DNA of 64,000 nt, taken from NCBI RefSeq assembly GCF_014642655.1, contig NZ_BMIR01000008.1, forward strand, positions 62,001 through 126,000. The letters run 5' to 3'. The stretch comes from Pullulanibacillus camelliae. GTDB taxonomy: Bacteria > Bacillota > Bacilli > Bacillales > Sporolactobacillaceae. Shown piece after piece: positions 1-8,960 of the stretch. The position numbers and the translations under genes were made by a program. The notes below the pieces were generated by a model. That model was given only the letters and a program-made list of their open reading frames with translations. It did no database searches and was not told the origin of the DNA. The first letter of the stretch is position 1. Each line of letters starts with the position of its first letter.

Positions 1-1
1 T

Positions 2-355
2 GCACATCAATTTACTCAAAGAGAACAAGTTAGAAGGCAAAAACATGTGACGTCTGATTCACGCGCCATCGCGCTGCCTCGTAGGCGGATTACAAAAGGT
101 GAAAAAGTGCTGTGGACAGCTGCTGTCATCGCAATATTCGTGTTTGCGATCGTTATCATCTCAAGACAAGCCCAAATCTACACGGCCTCTGTCTCAGCGA
201 CACACATGCAAAATACGATTGATACTGTTCAAAAAAACAATGATGAACTGAATGAACAAGTGCAAAAGCTTAAGCAACCTGATCGTATTCTAGAATTTGC
301 CAAAAAACATGGACTGAACTTAAATATAAATAATGTTAAAATGGTTAATAAATAG
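2..355 (+). CDS. ftsL: FtsL cell-division protein, 5'-truncated by the window edge
   Basis: Bitopic divisome protein that forms a complex with DivIB and DivIC and helps activate septal peptidoglycan synthesis. One membrane segment follows the basic ITKGEK stretch, and a heptad-type coiled coil follows it (QNTIDTVQKNNDELNEQVQK region). The C-terminal AKKHGLNL matches Bacillus FtsL. A GTG at 47 could serve as a start, but the frame stays open to the window edge. The upstream residues (AHQFTQREQVRRQKH) resemble the N-terminus of B. subtilis FtsL, so the true start probably lies before base 1. It lies 13 bp before pbpB. Confidence 0.85.
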   Translation, partial: AHQFTQREQVRRQKHVTSDSRAIALPRRRITKGEKVLWTAAVIAIFVFAIVIISRQAQIYTASVSATHMQNTIDTVQKNNDELNEQVQKLKQPDRILEFAKKHGLNLNINNVKMVNK

Positions 356-368
356 GTAGGTGTCATCC

Positions 369-2504
369 ATGTTTCCAAGAAAAAATAAATCCATTAATCG
401 GTGGGCAGCAATCGTCGCTTTATTTTTCTTGCTGCTCTTTTTTGTGATCACAGGTCGATTTGTTTATTTGGCGCAAGCAAAAGAAGTCGATGGGCAGAAC
501 TTGATTCATGTCGCAAAAAATCAGTGGACAGAAGTTAAAGCCGTTGATTCGCAGCGCGGAGAAATCCTTGATCATAACGGTGATGTTCTTGCTCAAGATA
601 TCCCAGCGTATACAGTGACAGCTGTACTAAGCCACAAAGCAGATTCCTATGTAAAAGATAAAGCAAAGACAGCTGAGGAGCTGGCACCGATTATTAATAT
701 GTCTGCAAGTAAAATTGAATCGCTTTTAAATAGGGATGCTTATTGGGTAGAGCTCGGACCTGGCGGGCGTAAAATCAGCTATGCCAAAAAGCAACAGATT
801 GAAAAGCTTAAGCTCCCAGGGATCATCTTTCAGACGGAATCCAAGCGCAACTATCCGAATGGTCAATTTGCTCCTTATGTTGTCGGCTTTACGACGTTAG
901 ACGACAAGCTTGGAAAACAAAAAGGAGTATTAGGTATTGAGCAATCCTTGAATGATGAGCTGACCGAACAGGATGGTAGTCTATCATTCTATCGAGACCA
1001 TCAAGGCGTCAAGCTTCCCGATAGTGATAAATTGATTAAAAAGCCTAAGAATGGTGATAATGTTTATTTAACCCTTGACAATAAGATCCAAACCGTCCTT
1101 GAAGGGGCGATGAATGATGTTAATAAGAAATACAAGCCGCATAGCATGTTAGCGGTGGTTGCTGATCCAAAAACGGGTGCGATTTTAGCTATGTCCAATC
1201 GCCCTAGCTTCGATCCTAACAAGCGCAATATCACCAATTATACAAATGACGTCATTTCTGATCCTTATGAACCGGGTTCGGTCATGAAAACCTTCACATT
1301 AGCCGCAGCAATTAATGAAGGGGTATGGAACAGCAAGGCTACTTATCAGTCAGGGCAATATAAGATTAAGGGGTCAGAGCCTGTTCACGACTGGGATCAG
1401 GATTGGGGCCGTATTTCATTTGAACAAGGCTTTGTCCGTTCATCGAACGTTGCCTTTTCGATTGTTGAAGACAAATTATTAGGGCCTAAGCGTTTTTATA
1501 ACTACTTACAACGCTTCGGCTTTACGAAAAAAACGGGAATTGATTTGCCTAATGAAAGCAATAGTAGGGTGAATTTTAAATGGCATCCCGATCAGGTGCA
1601 GGCGAGTTTTGGCCAAGGCTCAGCTTTTACCGCTATTCAAATCGTTCAAGCTGCAACTGCCATTGCTAATGATGGCAAAATGATGCAGCCCTATATTGTT
1701 CAGAAGGTCGTTAATCCTGATACAGGTAAAGTTGTCCAGGAGCATCAACCTAAACAGGTGGGCACGCCGATTACCAAGGAAACGTCAGAAAAAGTGCGCA
1801 GCCTCATGCGTAAGGTCGTGACGGATAAGGAGAATGGAACCGGGAAAGGCTATGCGATCAAAAATTATGATGTGATTGGTAAAACTGGGACGGCGCAAAT
1901 CTCTGGAGGGCCTAATGGGTATTTAACAGGAAAAGATAACTATATTTTTTCATTTCTAGGCATGGCGCCAGAAAAGGATCCGAAGCTCATTGTCTACGTG
2001 GCGGTGGATCGTCCTCATTTAGCTGCTACAGAAACAGGCTCTGAGCCGGGTGAGCAGATTTTCAAACCTGTTATGGAAAATGCCCTTCAGTATATGAAGG
2101 TCCAACCTACGGGTAAAAAAATCGATGAAAACGCCGTGGCAGCCCAGGCGGTCACTGTTGATAATTGGGTGGGCAAGTCTATCAATCAAGCAAAAACAGC
2201 TCTTGAAAAGCAAGGACTGGATGTCGTCACAACCGCTTCACAGGGAACGGTTCAAAAGCAATCGATCGCCTCGGGAACCAAGGTATTTAAAGGGAGTAAA
2301 ATCATTTTGGTCGGTGAAGGAACACCAGTCATGCCTGATTTAACAGGTTGGTCATTGACCGATGTCTTACGGTTTATCAAGGTTTTAGGTATTGAGCCTA
2401 AGCTAACAGGTGATGGCTATGTTGTAAGCCAAGAACCGAAAAAAGGAACGGCAATTAAAGATAAAAAATCCATCAACATTCAATTACAGCTGATAGATAA
2501 ATAG
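369..2504 (+). CDS. pbpB: Penicillin-binding protein 2B, septal transpeptidase
   Basis: Class B PBP that cross-links septal peptidoglycan. An N-terminal anchor (about residues 10-35) is followed by a dimerisation domain and the transpeptidase domain. Its motifs are visible: SVMK (Ser about 304), SSN (about 358) and KTGTAQ (about 505). The last 120 residues contain two PASTA repeats, as in B. subtilis PBP2B. The ATG at 369 has a GGTAGGTG ribosome site just upstream and is preferred over the in-frame GTG at 360. Product is 711 aa, the normal family length. It is probably cotranscribed with ftsL. Confidence 0.95.
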   Translation: MFPRKNKSINRWAAIVALFFLLLFFVITGRFVYLAQAKEVDGQNLIHVAKNQWTEVKAVDSQRGEILDHNGDVLAQDIPAYTVTAVLSHKADSYVKDKAKTAEELAPIINMSASKIESLLNRDAYWVELGPGGRKISYAKKQQIEKLKLPGIIFQTESKRNYPNGQFAPYVVGFTTLDDKLGKQKGVLGIEQSLNDELTEQDGSLSFYRDHQGVKLPDSDKLIKKPKNGDNVYLTLDNKIQTVLEGAMNDVNKKYKPHSMLAVVADPKTGAILAMSNRPSFDPNKRNITNYTNDVISDPYEPGSVMKTFTLAAAINEGVWNSKATYQSGQYKIKGSEPVHDWDQDWGRISFEQGFVRSSNVAFSIVEDKLLGPKRFYNYLQRFGFTKKTGIDLPNESNSRVNFKWHPDQVQASFGQGSAFTAIQIVQAATAIANDGKMMQPYIVQKVVNPDTGKVVQEHQPKQVGTPITKETSEKVRSLMRKVVTDKENGTGKGYAIKNYDVIGKTGTAQISGGPNGYLTGKDNYIFSFLGMAPEKDPKLIVYVAVDRPHLAATETGSEPGEQIFKPVMENALQYMKVQPTGKKIDENAVAAQAVTVDNWVGKSINQAKTALEKQGLDVVTTASQGTVQKQSIASGTKVFKGSKIILVGEGTPVMPDLTGWSLTDVLRFIKVLGIEPKLTGDGYVVSQEPKKGTAIKDKKSINIQLQLIDK

Positions 2505-2511
2505 GTGAGAG

Positions 2512-2541
2512 GCACTCCATTGCGATGGGGTGCTTTTCTTT
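2512..2541 (+). terminator. Rho-independent terminator after pbpB
   Basis: A 9-bp stem (GCACTCCAT / ATGGGGTGC, one G-U pair) with a TGCG loop and a TTTTCTTT tract starts 8 bases after the pbpB stop. It separates vegetative pbpB from sporulation-specific spoVD. Confidence 0.8.
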
Positions 2542-2576
2542 AAATAATAAGGAAGTAAAACATTTTAGGTGCAAAC

Positions 2577-2716
2577 GGAGTGGATAGTGCGCGCTTTCCG
2601 CTCCAGGCAGCTCGCTTTCTGCGGGGGAGTGGTAAGCCTCCTCGCGCTGCACGCTGCGGGGTCTTACCGATCTCCCACTTCCCGCAGGAGTCTCGCGCCT
2701 TGCGTTCCAATCCGCT
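2577..2716 (-). repeat. GC-rich interspersed palindromic repeat, copy 1
   Basis: This block is much richer in G+C than its surroundings and has no convincing gene. Read on the minus strand it contains GCGAGACTCCTGCGGGAA, GAGGAGGCTTACC and GCAGAAAGCGAGCTGCC. The same ordered motifs occur on the plus strand at 54588-54725. From memory, sequences of this type are scattered widely in intergenic regions of Bacillaceae genomes. Confidence 0.7.
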
Positions 2717-2760
2717 TAATCATGTACTGAAGCCTCTTTCATATTGGATGATGCTCTATA

Positions 2761-2806
2761 CTAAGGACAAGGACCGGGTATGCTTTTCGCCCGGTTTTTC
2801 TCATAC
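2761..2806 (+). repeat. Shared terminator-like hairpin module, copy 1
   Basis: An ACCGGG / CCCGGT hairpin followed by TTTTTC sits in a segment (AAGGACCGGG...TCGCCCGGTTTTTC) that recurs almost unchanged at 28113-28155. It looks like a Rho-independent terminator but has no gene directly upstream. Confidence 0.65.
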
Positions 2807-2807
2807 A

Positions 2808-2957
2808 CCAGAATGTATAACTTTGCTGGCGCTCTCAAAGGAAGAGAGTATAAGTCGGGCTTCGACTTTCGCCACCAGAGGCTTGCGGGCACCCTAAGTA
2901 TGTGATTTGCAAAAATCATGTCAGGAGTATCCGCGAAGCGGTGCAACCAAGTTTTCT
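2808..2957 (+). repeat. Interspersed repeat family A, full-length copy 1
   Basis: About 150 bp running from AGAATGTATAACTTTGC through a TGATTT-GCAA-AAATCA hairpin (2903-2918) and TCAGGAGT to AAGCGGTGCAACCAAG. A second full-length copy lies in reverse orientation at 42206-42355. Partial copies occur at 20433-20490, 24857-24885, 31608-31650 and 41415-41455. The open frame read through it is not a gene. Confidence 0.75.
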
Positions 2958-3082
2958 TAGGAACACATGGCATATCGCCACAGACGCGTAGGGAGACTCC
3001 AATATTAACGGCTGTTCTAACTTGTCCTGCTGCTGCATATTTTGATACAAGCCTATGTTTTTTAAAGTGGGAGGGGCAGGAT

Positions 3083-5020
3083 GTGCGTGTATCTAATGTC
3101 ACCGTACGCAAGCGTTTATTATTTATATTGTTTATAGGTCTCTTCATTTTTGGTGTTTTTGTTGTTCGTTTAGGTTATGTCCAGCTATTTTTGAATGATT
3201 GGTTGAAAAATAAAGCGATGGATTCATGGAGCAGGGAAATTCGGTATGAGGCAGAACGAGGAGATATACTAGATCGCAATGGTGTTAAGCTGGCTACAAA
3301 TATCAGCCGACCGACTGTATTGGTTGTCCCCAAACAAGTGCGAAATCCCGCGAAAACAGCGGAGGAATTAGCAAAGGTTTTGGATGCAGATAAGGAAAAG
3401 GTTTATCGGGCGATTACCAAAAGGTCAAGTTCCTCATATATAAAGCCTGAAGGTATAAAGATCAGTAACAAGAAAGCAGCTGAAGTAAAGAAGCTCAAGC
3501 TGCCAGGTGTCTTCATTTCTGAGGACTTCAAACGACATTATCCTTTTGGAAGCTATCTATCGCATGTACTTGGATTTGCTGGGATTGATAATCAAGGCCT
3601 TATAGGGCTTGAATCGTATTACGATGATATGCTCAAAGGGAAACCTGGACACGTGGATTTTTATTCTGATGCACAAGGGAATCGCATGTCATCGCTTAGA
3701 GATGAATATGTGCCCCCTAAAGATGGATTGAATTTAGAGCTTACCATCGATTCTAAGGTACAATCCATTATAGAGCGCGAGCTGGATAATGCGAACCAGA
3801 AATATCATCCAGACAGTGCGTTAGCCATTGCTATGAATCCGAATACGGGTGAAATCCTTGGGATGTCCTCACGTCCGGATTTCAATCCTGAAGATTATAA
3901 AACGGTTTCTTCTGAAGTTTACAATCATAATTTGCCGATATGGCGGACTTATGAGCCAGGTTCAACCTTTAAGGTGATCACGCTCGCAGCTGCTTTAAAT
4001 GAGAAGCTGGTGAATTTACACACAGATACATTCAATGATCCAGGGTACATCGATGTGAATGGAACAGATTTACATTGCTGGAAGCGCGGGGGACACGGTC
4101 ATGAAACATTTATGGAGGTCGTGGAAAATTCCTGCAACCCGGGTTTTGTTAAATTAGGAGAAATGCTCGGTAAAGATCGCTTGTTTAAATACGTCGATAA
4201 CTTTGGATTTGGTGCGAAAACAGGCATTGATCTGCAGGGGGAGGCAAAAGGCATTTTATTTGACCCTGATAAAATTGGCCCACTTGAAGCAGCGACAACA
4301 GCCTTTGGTCAAGGGGTGGCCGTGACGCCCATTCAACAGGTTGCGGCTGTATCTGCTGCGGTGAACGGTGGCTATCTCTACACCCCTTATATTGCAAAGG
4401 AATGGATTGATCCGGATACAGGGGAAGTGGTGAGTAAAAATACGCCTCAACTCAAGAAACGTGTCATTTCTAAGCAAACGTCAAAAGAAGTTAGAAATGC
4501 TCTGGAAAGTGTGGTTGCCAAGGGAACAGGACGCAATGCCTATGTTAACGGCTGGAGAATTGGTGGAAAAACAGGAACAGCCCAGAAGATCGCCAAAGGT
4601 GGAGGTTATCTTGAAAATAACTATATCCTCTCTTTTATGGGGTTTGCCCCTGCGGATGATCCACAAATCGTTGTGTATGTCGCGATTGATAACCCGAAAA
4701 ATACCATCCAATTTGGTGGACAGGTAGCCGCCCCGATCGCTGGGAAAATCATCAGTGACAGCTTGCAGGCAATGGGTGTCCAAAAAAGAACCAATGGCTT
4801 AGAAAAAGAGTATCGTTGGGGTGACCAAAAAAATGTTGAGGTACCGAACCTTATAGGGGAAAACAAAGAAGATATCCTTTCAAGCTATTATGACTTAAAG
4901 ATTGATGCGGATGGAGACGGCAATGTTGTTACTGCCCAAGCCCCCAAAGCAGGGACAAAACTTCCCGAAGGTTCAACAATTCGCATATATCTAGGTGACA
5001 AATCCGGTAATGGAGATTAA
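3083..5020 (+). CDS. spoVD: SpoVD, sporulation-specific class B penicillin-binding protein
   Basis: Transpeptidase required for spore cortex peptidoglycan, working with the SEDS protein SpoVE at the forespore outer membrane. The GTG at 3083 gives MRVSNVTVRKRLL, nearly identical to the B. subtilis N-terminus, with GGAGGGG upstream. The frame extends back to 2918 but that part is repeat sequence. The order is membrane anchor (10-35), dimerisation domain, transpeptidase with STFK (Ser294), SCN (350-352) and KTGTAQ (496), then one C-terminal PASTA domain. Product is 645 aa against about 646 in B. subtilis. Confidence 0.96.
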   Translation: MRVSNVTVRKRLLFILFIGLFIFGVFVVRLGYVQLFLNDWLKNKAMDSWSREIRYEAERGDILDRNGVKLATNISRPTVLVVPKQVRNPAKTAEELAKVLDADKEKVYRAITKRSSSSYIKPEGIKISNKKAAEVKKLKLPGVFISEDFKRHYPFGSYLSHVLGFAGIDNQGLIGLESYYDDMLKGKPGHVDFYSDAQGNRMSSLRDEYVPPKDGLNLELTIDSKVQSIIERELDNANQKYHPDSALAIAMNPNTGEILGMSSRPDFNPEDYKTVSSEVYNHNLPIWRTYEPGSTFKVITLAAALNEKLVNLHTDTFNDPGYIDVNGTDLHCWKRGGHGHETFMEVVENSCNPGFVKLGEMLGKDRLFKYVDNFGFGAKTGIDLQGEAKGILFDPDKIGPLEAATTAFGQGVAVTPIQQVAAVSAAVNGGYLYTPYIAKEWIDPDTGEVVSKNTPQLKKRVISKQTSKEVRNALESVVAKGTGRNAYVNGWRIGGKTGTAQKIAKGGGYLENNYILSFMGFAPADDPQIVVYVAIDNPKNTIQFGGQVAAPIAGKIISDSLQAMGVQKRTNGLEKEYRWGDQKNVEVPNLIGENKEDILSSYYDLKIDADGDGNVVTAQAPKAGTKLPEGSTIRIYLGDKSGNGD

Positions 5021-5040
5021 AATAATCATTGAGTGCAAAA

Positions 5041-5075
5041 TTAGCCAAGTGCATGAACGCTTGGCTAATTTATTG
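5041..5075 (+). terminator. Terminator after spoVD
   Basis: A perfect 9-bp inverted repeat (TTAGCCAAG / CTTGGCTAA) with a short loop and a weak T-rich tail starts 21 bases after the spoVD stop. Termination may be only partial. Confidence 0.65.
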
Positions 5076-5140
5076 AGTTTGAAAGGACTCCGACTCCAAG
5101 TTAGAATTGAGAGGGTTGTTTTACAGAGGATGTGTATACA

Positions 5141-6616
5141 ATGAAATTAAAACAGTTATTAACTGCGCTCGAATCCTATAGACTGGAGAATGCAGGCGAT
5201 CCAGATATCGTTTCAGTCGAAATGGATTCAAGACAAATTCAATCAGGGAGTCTTTTTGTCTGTGTTCCCGGTGAACGCTTCGATGGGCATGATTTTGTTA
5301 GCGAAGTGATTTCACAAGGCGCACAAGCAATTGTCGCCGAACGTCCAGTTTCTGCTGAGATCCCAGTGATTTATGTAAGTGAGGCCAGGCGGGCGCTTTC
5401 CCAGCTAGCTGATATGTTTTATAACCAGCCTACCCATCACCTTGATTTGATCGGTGTTACGGGAACAAATGGAAAAACGACGATCACACATTTGGTTAAA
5501 CAAATCCAAGAACATGCTGGAATGAAAACAGGACTTATTGGTACGATGGGAATTAAATATGGTGAAAAAAACATTTCTGTGAACAATACAACACCGGAGT
5601 CTCCGGTTCTACAAAAGGCATTCCGAGATATGGTTGATGATAATGTGCAATCCGCAGTCATGGAAGTATCCTCTCATGCTCTTGTTCAGGGAAGAGTAAG
5701 AGGTCTTGATTTTAATATCGCCATTTTTACTAATCTGACACAAGATCATTTAGATTACCATGGCACCATGAAGGATTATCTGCATGCCAAATCACTTCTA
5801 TTTTCACAGTTGGGTAATATTTATGATACGACGAGAAAAAAAGCAGCTGTGATCAATAATGACGATTCGGCAGCGGCAGTGCTTAAAGAAGCGACAGCTG
5901 CCTCATTGATCACGTATGCCATCGATGCCTCAGCTGATGTAAGAGCAGAAAATATTGTGATTTCAGCTAAAGGGACGACATTTGACCTCATTACGCCAGA
6001 AGGCCGTTTTCAGGTCGTGATGAAGCTTGTTGGTAAATTCAGTGTATACAACGTGCTGGCTGCCGCTTGTGCCTGCTGGCTGAATGGAGTGACTTGGGAA
6101 ACCATTATTGAAGCCATCGCCAACATAGAAGGTGTTTCTGGACGCTTCGAGACAGTCAATGCCGGGCAATCCTTTAGTGTCATCGTTGACTATTCTCATA
6201 CTCCGGATAGTTTAGAGAATGCGCTACTTACCATTAAAGAGTTTGCGAAGGGGCGCATCCTTACTGTTGTAGGGTGTGGGGGTGACCGCGATCGCACGAA
6301 GCGCCCACTCATGGCTGATATCGCTGTGAGACATAGTGATCAGGCCATTTTCACGTCTGATAATCCTAGAACAGAAGATCCTGAACGCATACTGAAGGAT
6401 ATGGAGGCAGGCGTGGAAAAAGGTAGCTATACGACAATTGTTGGCCGCCGCGACGCCATAAAGCACGCCGTAGCTCTTGCTGAAGAAAATGATATTATCC
6501 TCATAGCGGGAAAGGGTCATGAGACCTATCAAATCATTGGCACAGAGGTATTGGATTTTGATGACCGATTGGAAGCACGACAAGCGATAAAGGAGCGTTT
6601 AAAGAATGGGAATTAA
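5141..6616 (+). CDS. murE: MurE, UDP-MurNAc-tripeptide synthetase (meso-DAP adding)
   Basis: Cytoplasmic Mur ligase that adds the third residue to UDP-MurNAc-L-Ala-D-Glu using ATP. The ATP-binding loop GTNGKT is at about residues 108-113. The DNPR motif (407-410) is the signature of enzymes that use meso-diaminopimelate rather than lysine, which predicts DAP-type peptidoglycan. The ATG at 5141 (MKLKQLL, as in B. subtilis) lies 10 bases after AGAGGA and is preferred to GTG 5132. Product is 491 aa. It overlaps murF by 11 bp. Confidence 0.96.
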   Translation: MKLKQLLTALESYRLENAGDPDIVSVEMDSRQIQSGSLFVCVPGERFDGHDFVSEVISQGAQAIVAERPVSAEIPVIYVSEARRALSQLADMFYNQPTHHLDLIGVTGTNGKTTITHLVKQIQEHAGMKTGLIGTMGIKYGEKNISVNNTTPESPVLQKAFRDMVDDNVQSAVMEVSSHALVQGRVRGLDFNIAIFTNLTQDHLDYHGTMKDYLHAKSLLFSQLGNIYDTTRKKAAVINNDDSAAAVLKEATAASLITYAIDASADVRAENIVISAKGTTFDLITPEGRFQVVMKLVGKFSVYNVLAAACACWLNGVTWETIIEAIANIEGVSGRFETVNAGQSFSVIVDYSHTPDSLENALLTIKEFAKGRILTVVGCGGDRDRTKRPLMADIAVRHSDQAIFTSDNPRTEDPERILKDMEAGVEKGSYTTIVGRRDAIKHAVALAEENDIILIAGKGHETYQIIGTEVLDFDDRLEARQAIKERLKNGN

Positions 6617-7988
6617 CAGAAGTCTAATTGAACAAATCAGCTACGCTTCTCAAAATAGTGAAGCCATTGCCGCTTCACATCGCTTGACTGTGACAACCGA
6701 TAGTCGACGTGGGGAACAGAATAGCCTCTTTGTTCCATTAGTGGGGGAGCGCTTTGATGGACACGATCATCTGCTTTCCGCCATCGATAATGGTGCTGTA
6801 GCAACGTTGTGGCAACGGGATAAGGCGCTTTCTAAGGAAGTCCCTGCTGATTTTCCGATTTTTTACGTTGAAGACACACTGCAGGCTCTGCAGGAATTAG
6901 CACATCTTTATCGGAAAGCTATTGATCCCACAGTCATTGCGATCACAGGAAGCAATGGGAAGACAACAACCAAAGATATGGTTGCTTCCACATTGGAGGC
7001 CACTTTTAAACTGCATAAAACAGAAGGCAACTTGAATAATCATATTGGTGTGCCATTAACATTACTCGCGATGCCAGAGGATTGTGAGGTCTGTGTGTTG
7101 GAAATGGGCATGAACCATTTCGGTGAAATTGCATTACTAAGTCGAATTGCCGAACCCGATATCGGACTGATCACCAATATAGGCGAGTCACATATCGAGT
7201 TTTTAGGGAGTAGAGAGGGGATTGCGAAAGCAAAGAGCGAGATCATTGAAGGGATGTCGCCTGATGGCTTGCTCATTGTTGACGGAGATGAACCCCTATT
7301 AGACGCTTTACGACATGAGCGGGTCAATGCTGTTTTGTGCGGCTATGGTGAAGCGAATGATTTTGTGATTTCTGATGCTAAAGGAAATCAAGAGGGAAGT
7401 GCATTTAAAGTAAATGGTAAAAGCTACACCATTCCACTTTTAGGCGCTCATAATGTAAAAAATGCGGCATATGCGATAGCTGTTGCCAATCATCTCAAGC
7501 TGAGTGGTGAACGGATATTTGCGAGACTTAAGGCGCTGAAACATACAGCGATGCGCCTCGAATGTGTCGCTGGAAAAGCAGGCACGCTCATCATTAATGA
7601 TGCATATAATGCCAGTCCGACCTCGATGAAAGCAGCCATAGAAACGATAAAGGCCTTGAGTGATTTTCCAAATAAGGTCATTGTTCTTGGTGATATGTAT
7701 GAGCTAGGCCCAGATGAAGAAGCGCTGCATCGTGAAGTGGCATCGGTGATTAGCGCACCTATTACACATGTTGTCACCCTCGGTGAGCGGGCTCAATGGA
7801 TTTTCGAGGCGTGCCAACAGGAGCAGCATCCATCCATAACGCTTAAGCACTTTTCGAGCAAGGACAAAGTACTGGCTTATTTACAAACATTTTTATCTGA
7901 AGATACGGTGATGCTGTTTAAAGCGTCGCGGTTGGCTGGACTTGAGGCGCTAGTAGAACGTCTTAAAAACGAGGAGGACCAAAGATGA
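6606..7988 (+). CDS. murF: MurF, UDP-MurNAc-pentapeptide synthetase
   Basis: Adds D-Ala-D-Ala to UDP-MurNAc-tripeptide, the last cytoplasmic peptide step. The ATP loop GSNGKTT is at residues 115-121, followed by a Mur ligase central domain and a C-terminal domain with [11 protein letters not shown]. Length is 460 aa, normal for the family. It starts inside the end of murE, with AAGGAG embedded in the murE 3' end, and overlaps mraY by ATGA. Both overlaps suggest translational coupling. Confidence 0.96.
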   Translation: MGINRSLIEQISYASQNSEAIAASHRLTVTTDSRRGEQNSLFVPLVGERFDGHDHLLSAIDNGAVATLWQRDKALSKEVPADFPIFYVEDTLQALQELAHLYRKAIDPTVIAITGSNGKTTTKDMVASTLEATFKLHKTEGNLNNHIGVPLTLLAMPEDCEVCVLEMGMNHFGEIALLSRIAEPDIGLITNIGESHIEFLGSREGIAKAKSEIIEGMSPDGLLIVDGDEPLLDALRHERVNAVLCGYGEANDFVISDAKGNQEGSAFKVNGKSYTIPLLGAHNVKNAAYAIAVANHLKLSGERIFARLKALKHTAMRLECVAGKAGTLIINDAYNASPTSMKAAIETIKALSDFPNKVIVLGDMYELGPDEEALHREVASVISAPITHVVTLGERAQWIFEACQQEQHPSITLKHFSSKDKVLAYLQTFLSEDTVMLFKASRLAGLEALVERLKNEEDQR

Positions 7989-8959
7989 CAACCATACTTT
8001 TAACCACATTAATAATCGCCTTCCTTGTTGCCATAATATTTGCTCCTATCTTCATTCCTTTATTGAGAATGCTGAAATTTGGGCAATACATACGTGATGA
8101 AGGCCCAAAGGAACACCAAAAAAAGGCAGGGACTCCGACAATGGGCGGTGTCATCATTATCCTCGCGATTATTGTCGCCTCTATTTATTCCGGAGTAAAA
8201 AACGGATTTATGACAAATCACCTTTGGCTGCTCTTATTTGTTACCATCGCCTTCAGCGCCATTGGGTTTTTGGATGATTTTATTAAAGTTGTCATGAAGC
8301 GTAATCTCGGCTTAACATCAAAGCAAAAATTATTGGGACAGCTGATTGTCGCTATTATTTTTTATATCGTGCTTGTACAAACGCATGTTTCTACAGTGGT
8401 TACGGTCCCAGGAACAGATTGGTCCATCAATTTTTATTGGGCTTACTTTATCCTGTCTCTGGTGATGCTGCTAGGGACTTCTAACGGTACAAATCTCACA
8501 GATGGTCTTGATGGCTTGCTATCTGGTACGGCAGCGATTGCTTTTGCAGCCTATGCGATTATTGCTTACAATGATTCGATACATGATGTGGCCATTTTTT
8601 CGACGGCGGTTTGTGGTGCATTGCTCGGCTTTTTAGTGTTCAATGCGCATCCGGCGAAGGTGTTCATGGGAGATACTGGTTCATTAGCGCTTGGGGGTGC
8701 CCTTGCTGGCGTGGCTATGCTGACCAAATCAGAAATTTTATTGGTGATCATTGGCGGTATCTTTGTGATTGAGACGCTTTCAGTCATTATCCAAGTTGCT
8801 TATTTTAAAGCAACAGGTGGGAAACGAATATTTAAAATGAGTCCATTGCACAATCACTACGTGCTTTCAGGGTGGAATGAGTGGCGTATTGTCTCTACAT
8901 TTTGGTTTGTAGGCATATTATTAAGTGTGATTGGCATTTATTTGAAGGTGTGGCTATAA
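7985..8959 (+). CDS. mraY: MraY, phospho-MurNAc-pentapeptide transferase
   Basis: Integral membrane enzyme that transfers phospho-MurNAc-pentapeptide to undecaprenyl phosphate, making lipid I. About ten hydrophobic segments are visible. The FLDDF motif (Asp97-Asp98), [12 protein letters not shown] and the cytoplasmic [11 protein letters not shown] loop are the characteristic active-site elements. Length is 324 aa, as in B. subtilis. It begins by a 4-bp ATGA overlap with murF and ends one base before murD. Confidence 0.97.
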   Translation: MTTILLTTLIIAFLVAIIFAPIFIPLLRMLKFGQYIRDEGPKEHQKKAGTPTMGGVIIILAIIVASIYSGVKNGFMTNHLWLLLFVTIAFSAIGFLDDFIKVVMKRNLGLTSKQKLLGQLIVAIIFYIVLVQTHVSTVVTVPGTDWSINFYWAYFILSLVMLLGTSNGTNLTDGLDGLLSGTAAIAFAAYAIIAYNDSIHDVAIFSTAVCGALLGFLVFNAHPAKVFMGDTGSLALGGALAGVAMLTKSEILLVIIGGIFVIETLSVIIQVAYFKATGGKRIFKMSPLHNHYVLSGWNEWRIVSTFWFVGILLSVIGIYLKVWL

Positions 8960-8960
8960 A

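Noticed and set aside
2918-3082. N-terminal extension of SpoVD by 55 residues
   Set aside because: The stretch is repeat sequence and non-conserved. GTG 3083 has a good ribosome site and gives the conserved N-terminus.
2761-3147. Minus-strand 128-aa open frame before spoVD
   Set aside because: It runs through repeat family A and the spoVD start, has no ribosome site and no family match. A similar translation at 42.3 kb reflects the shared repeat, not a shared protein.
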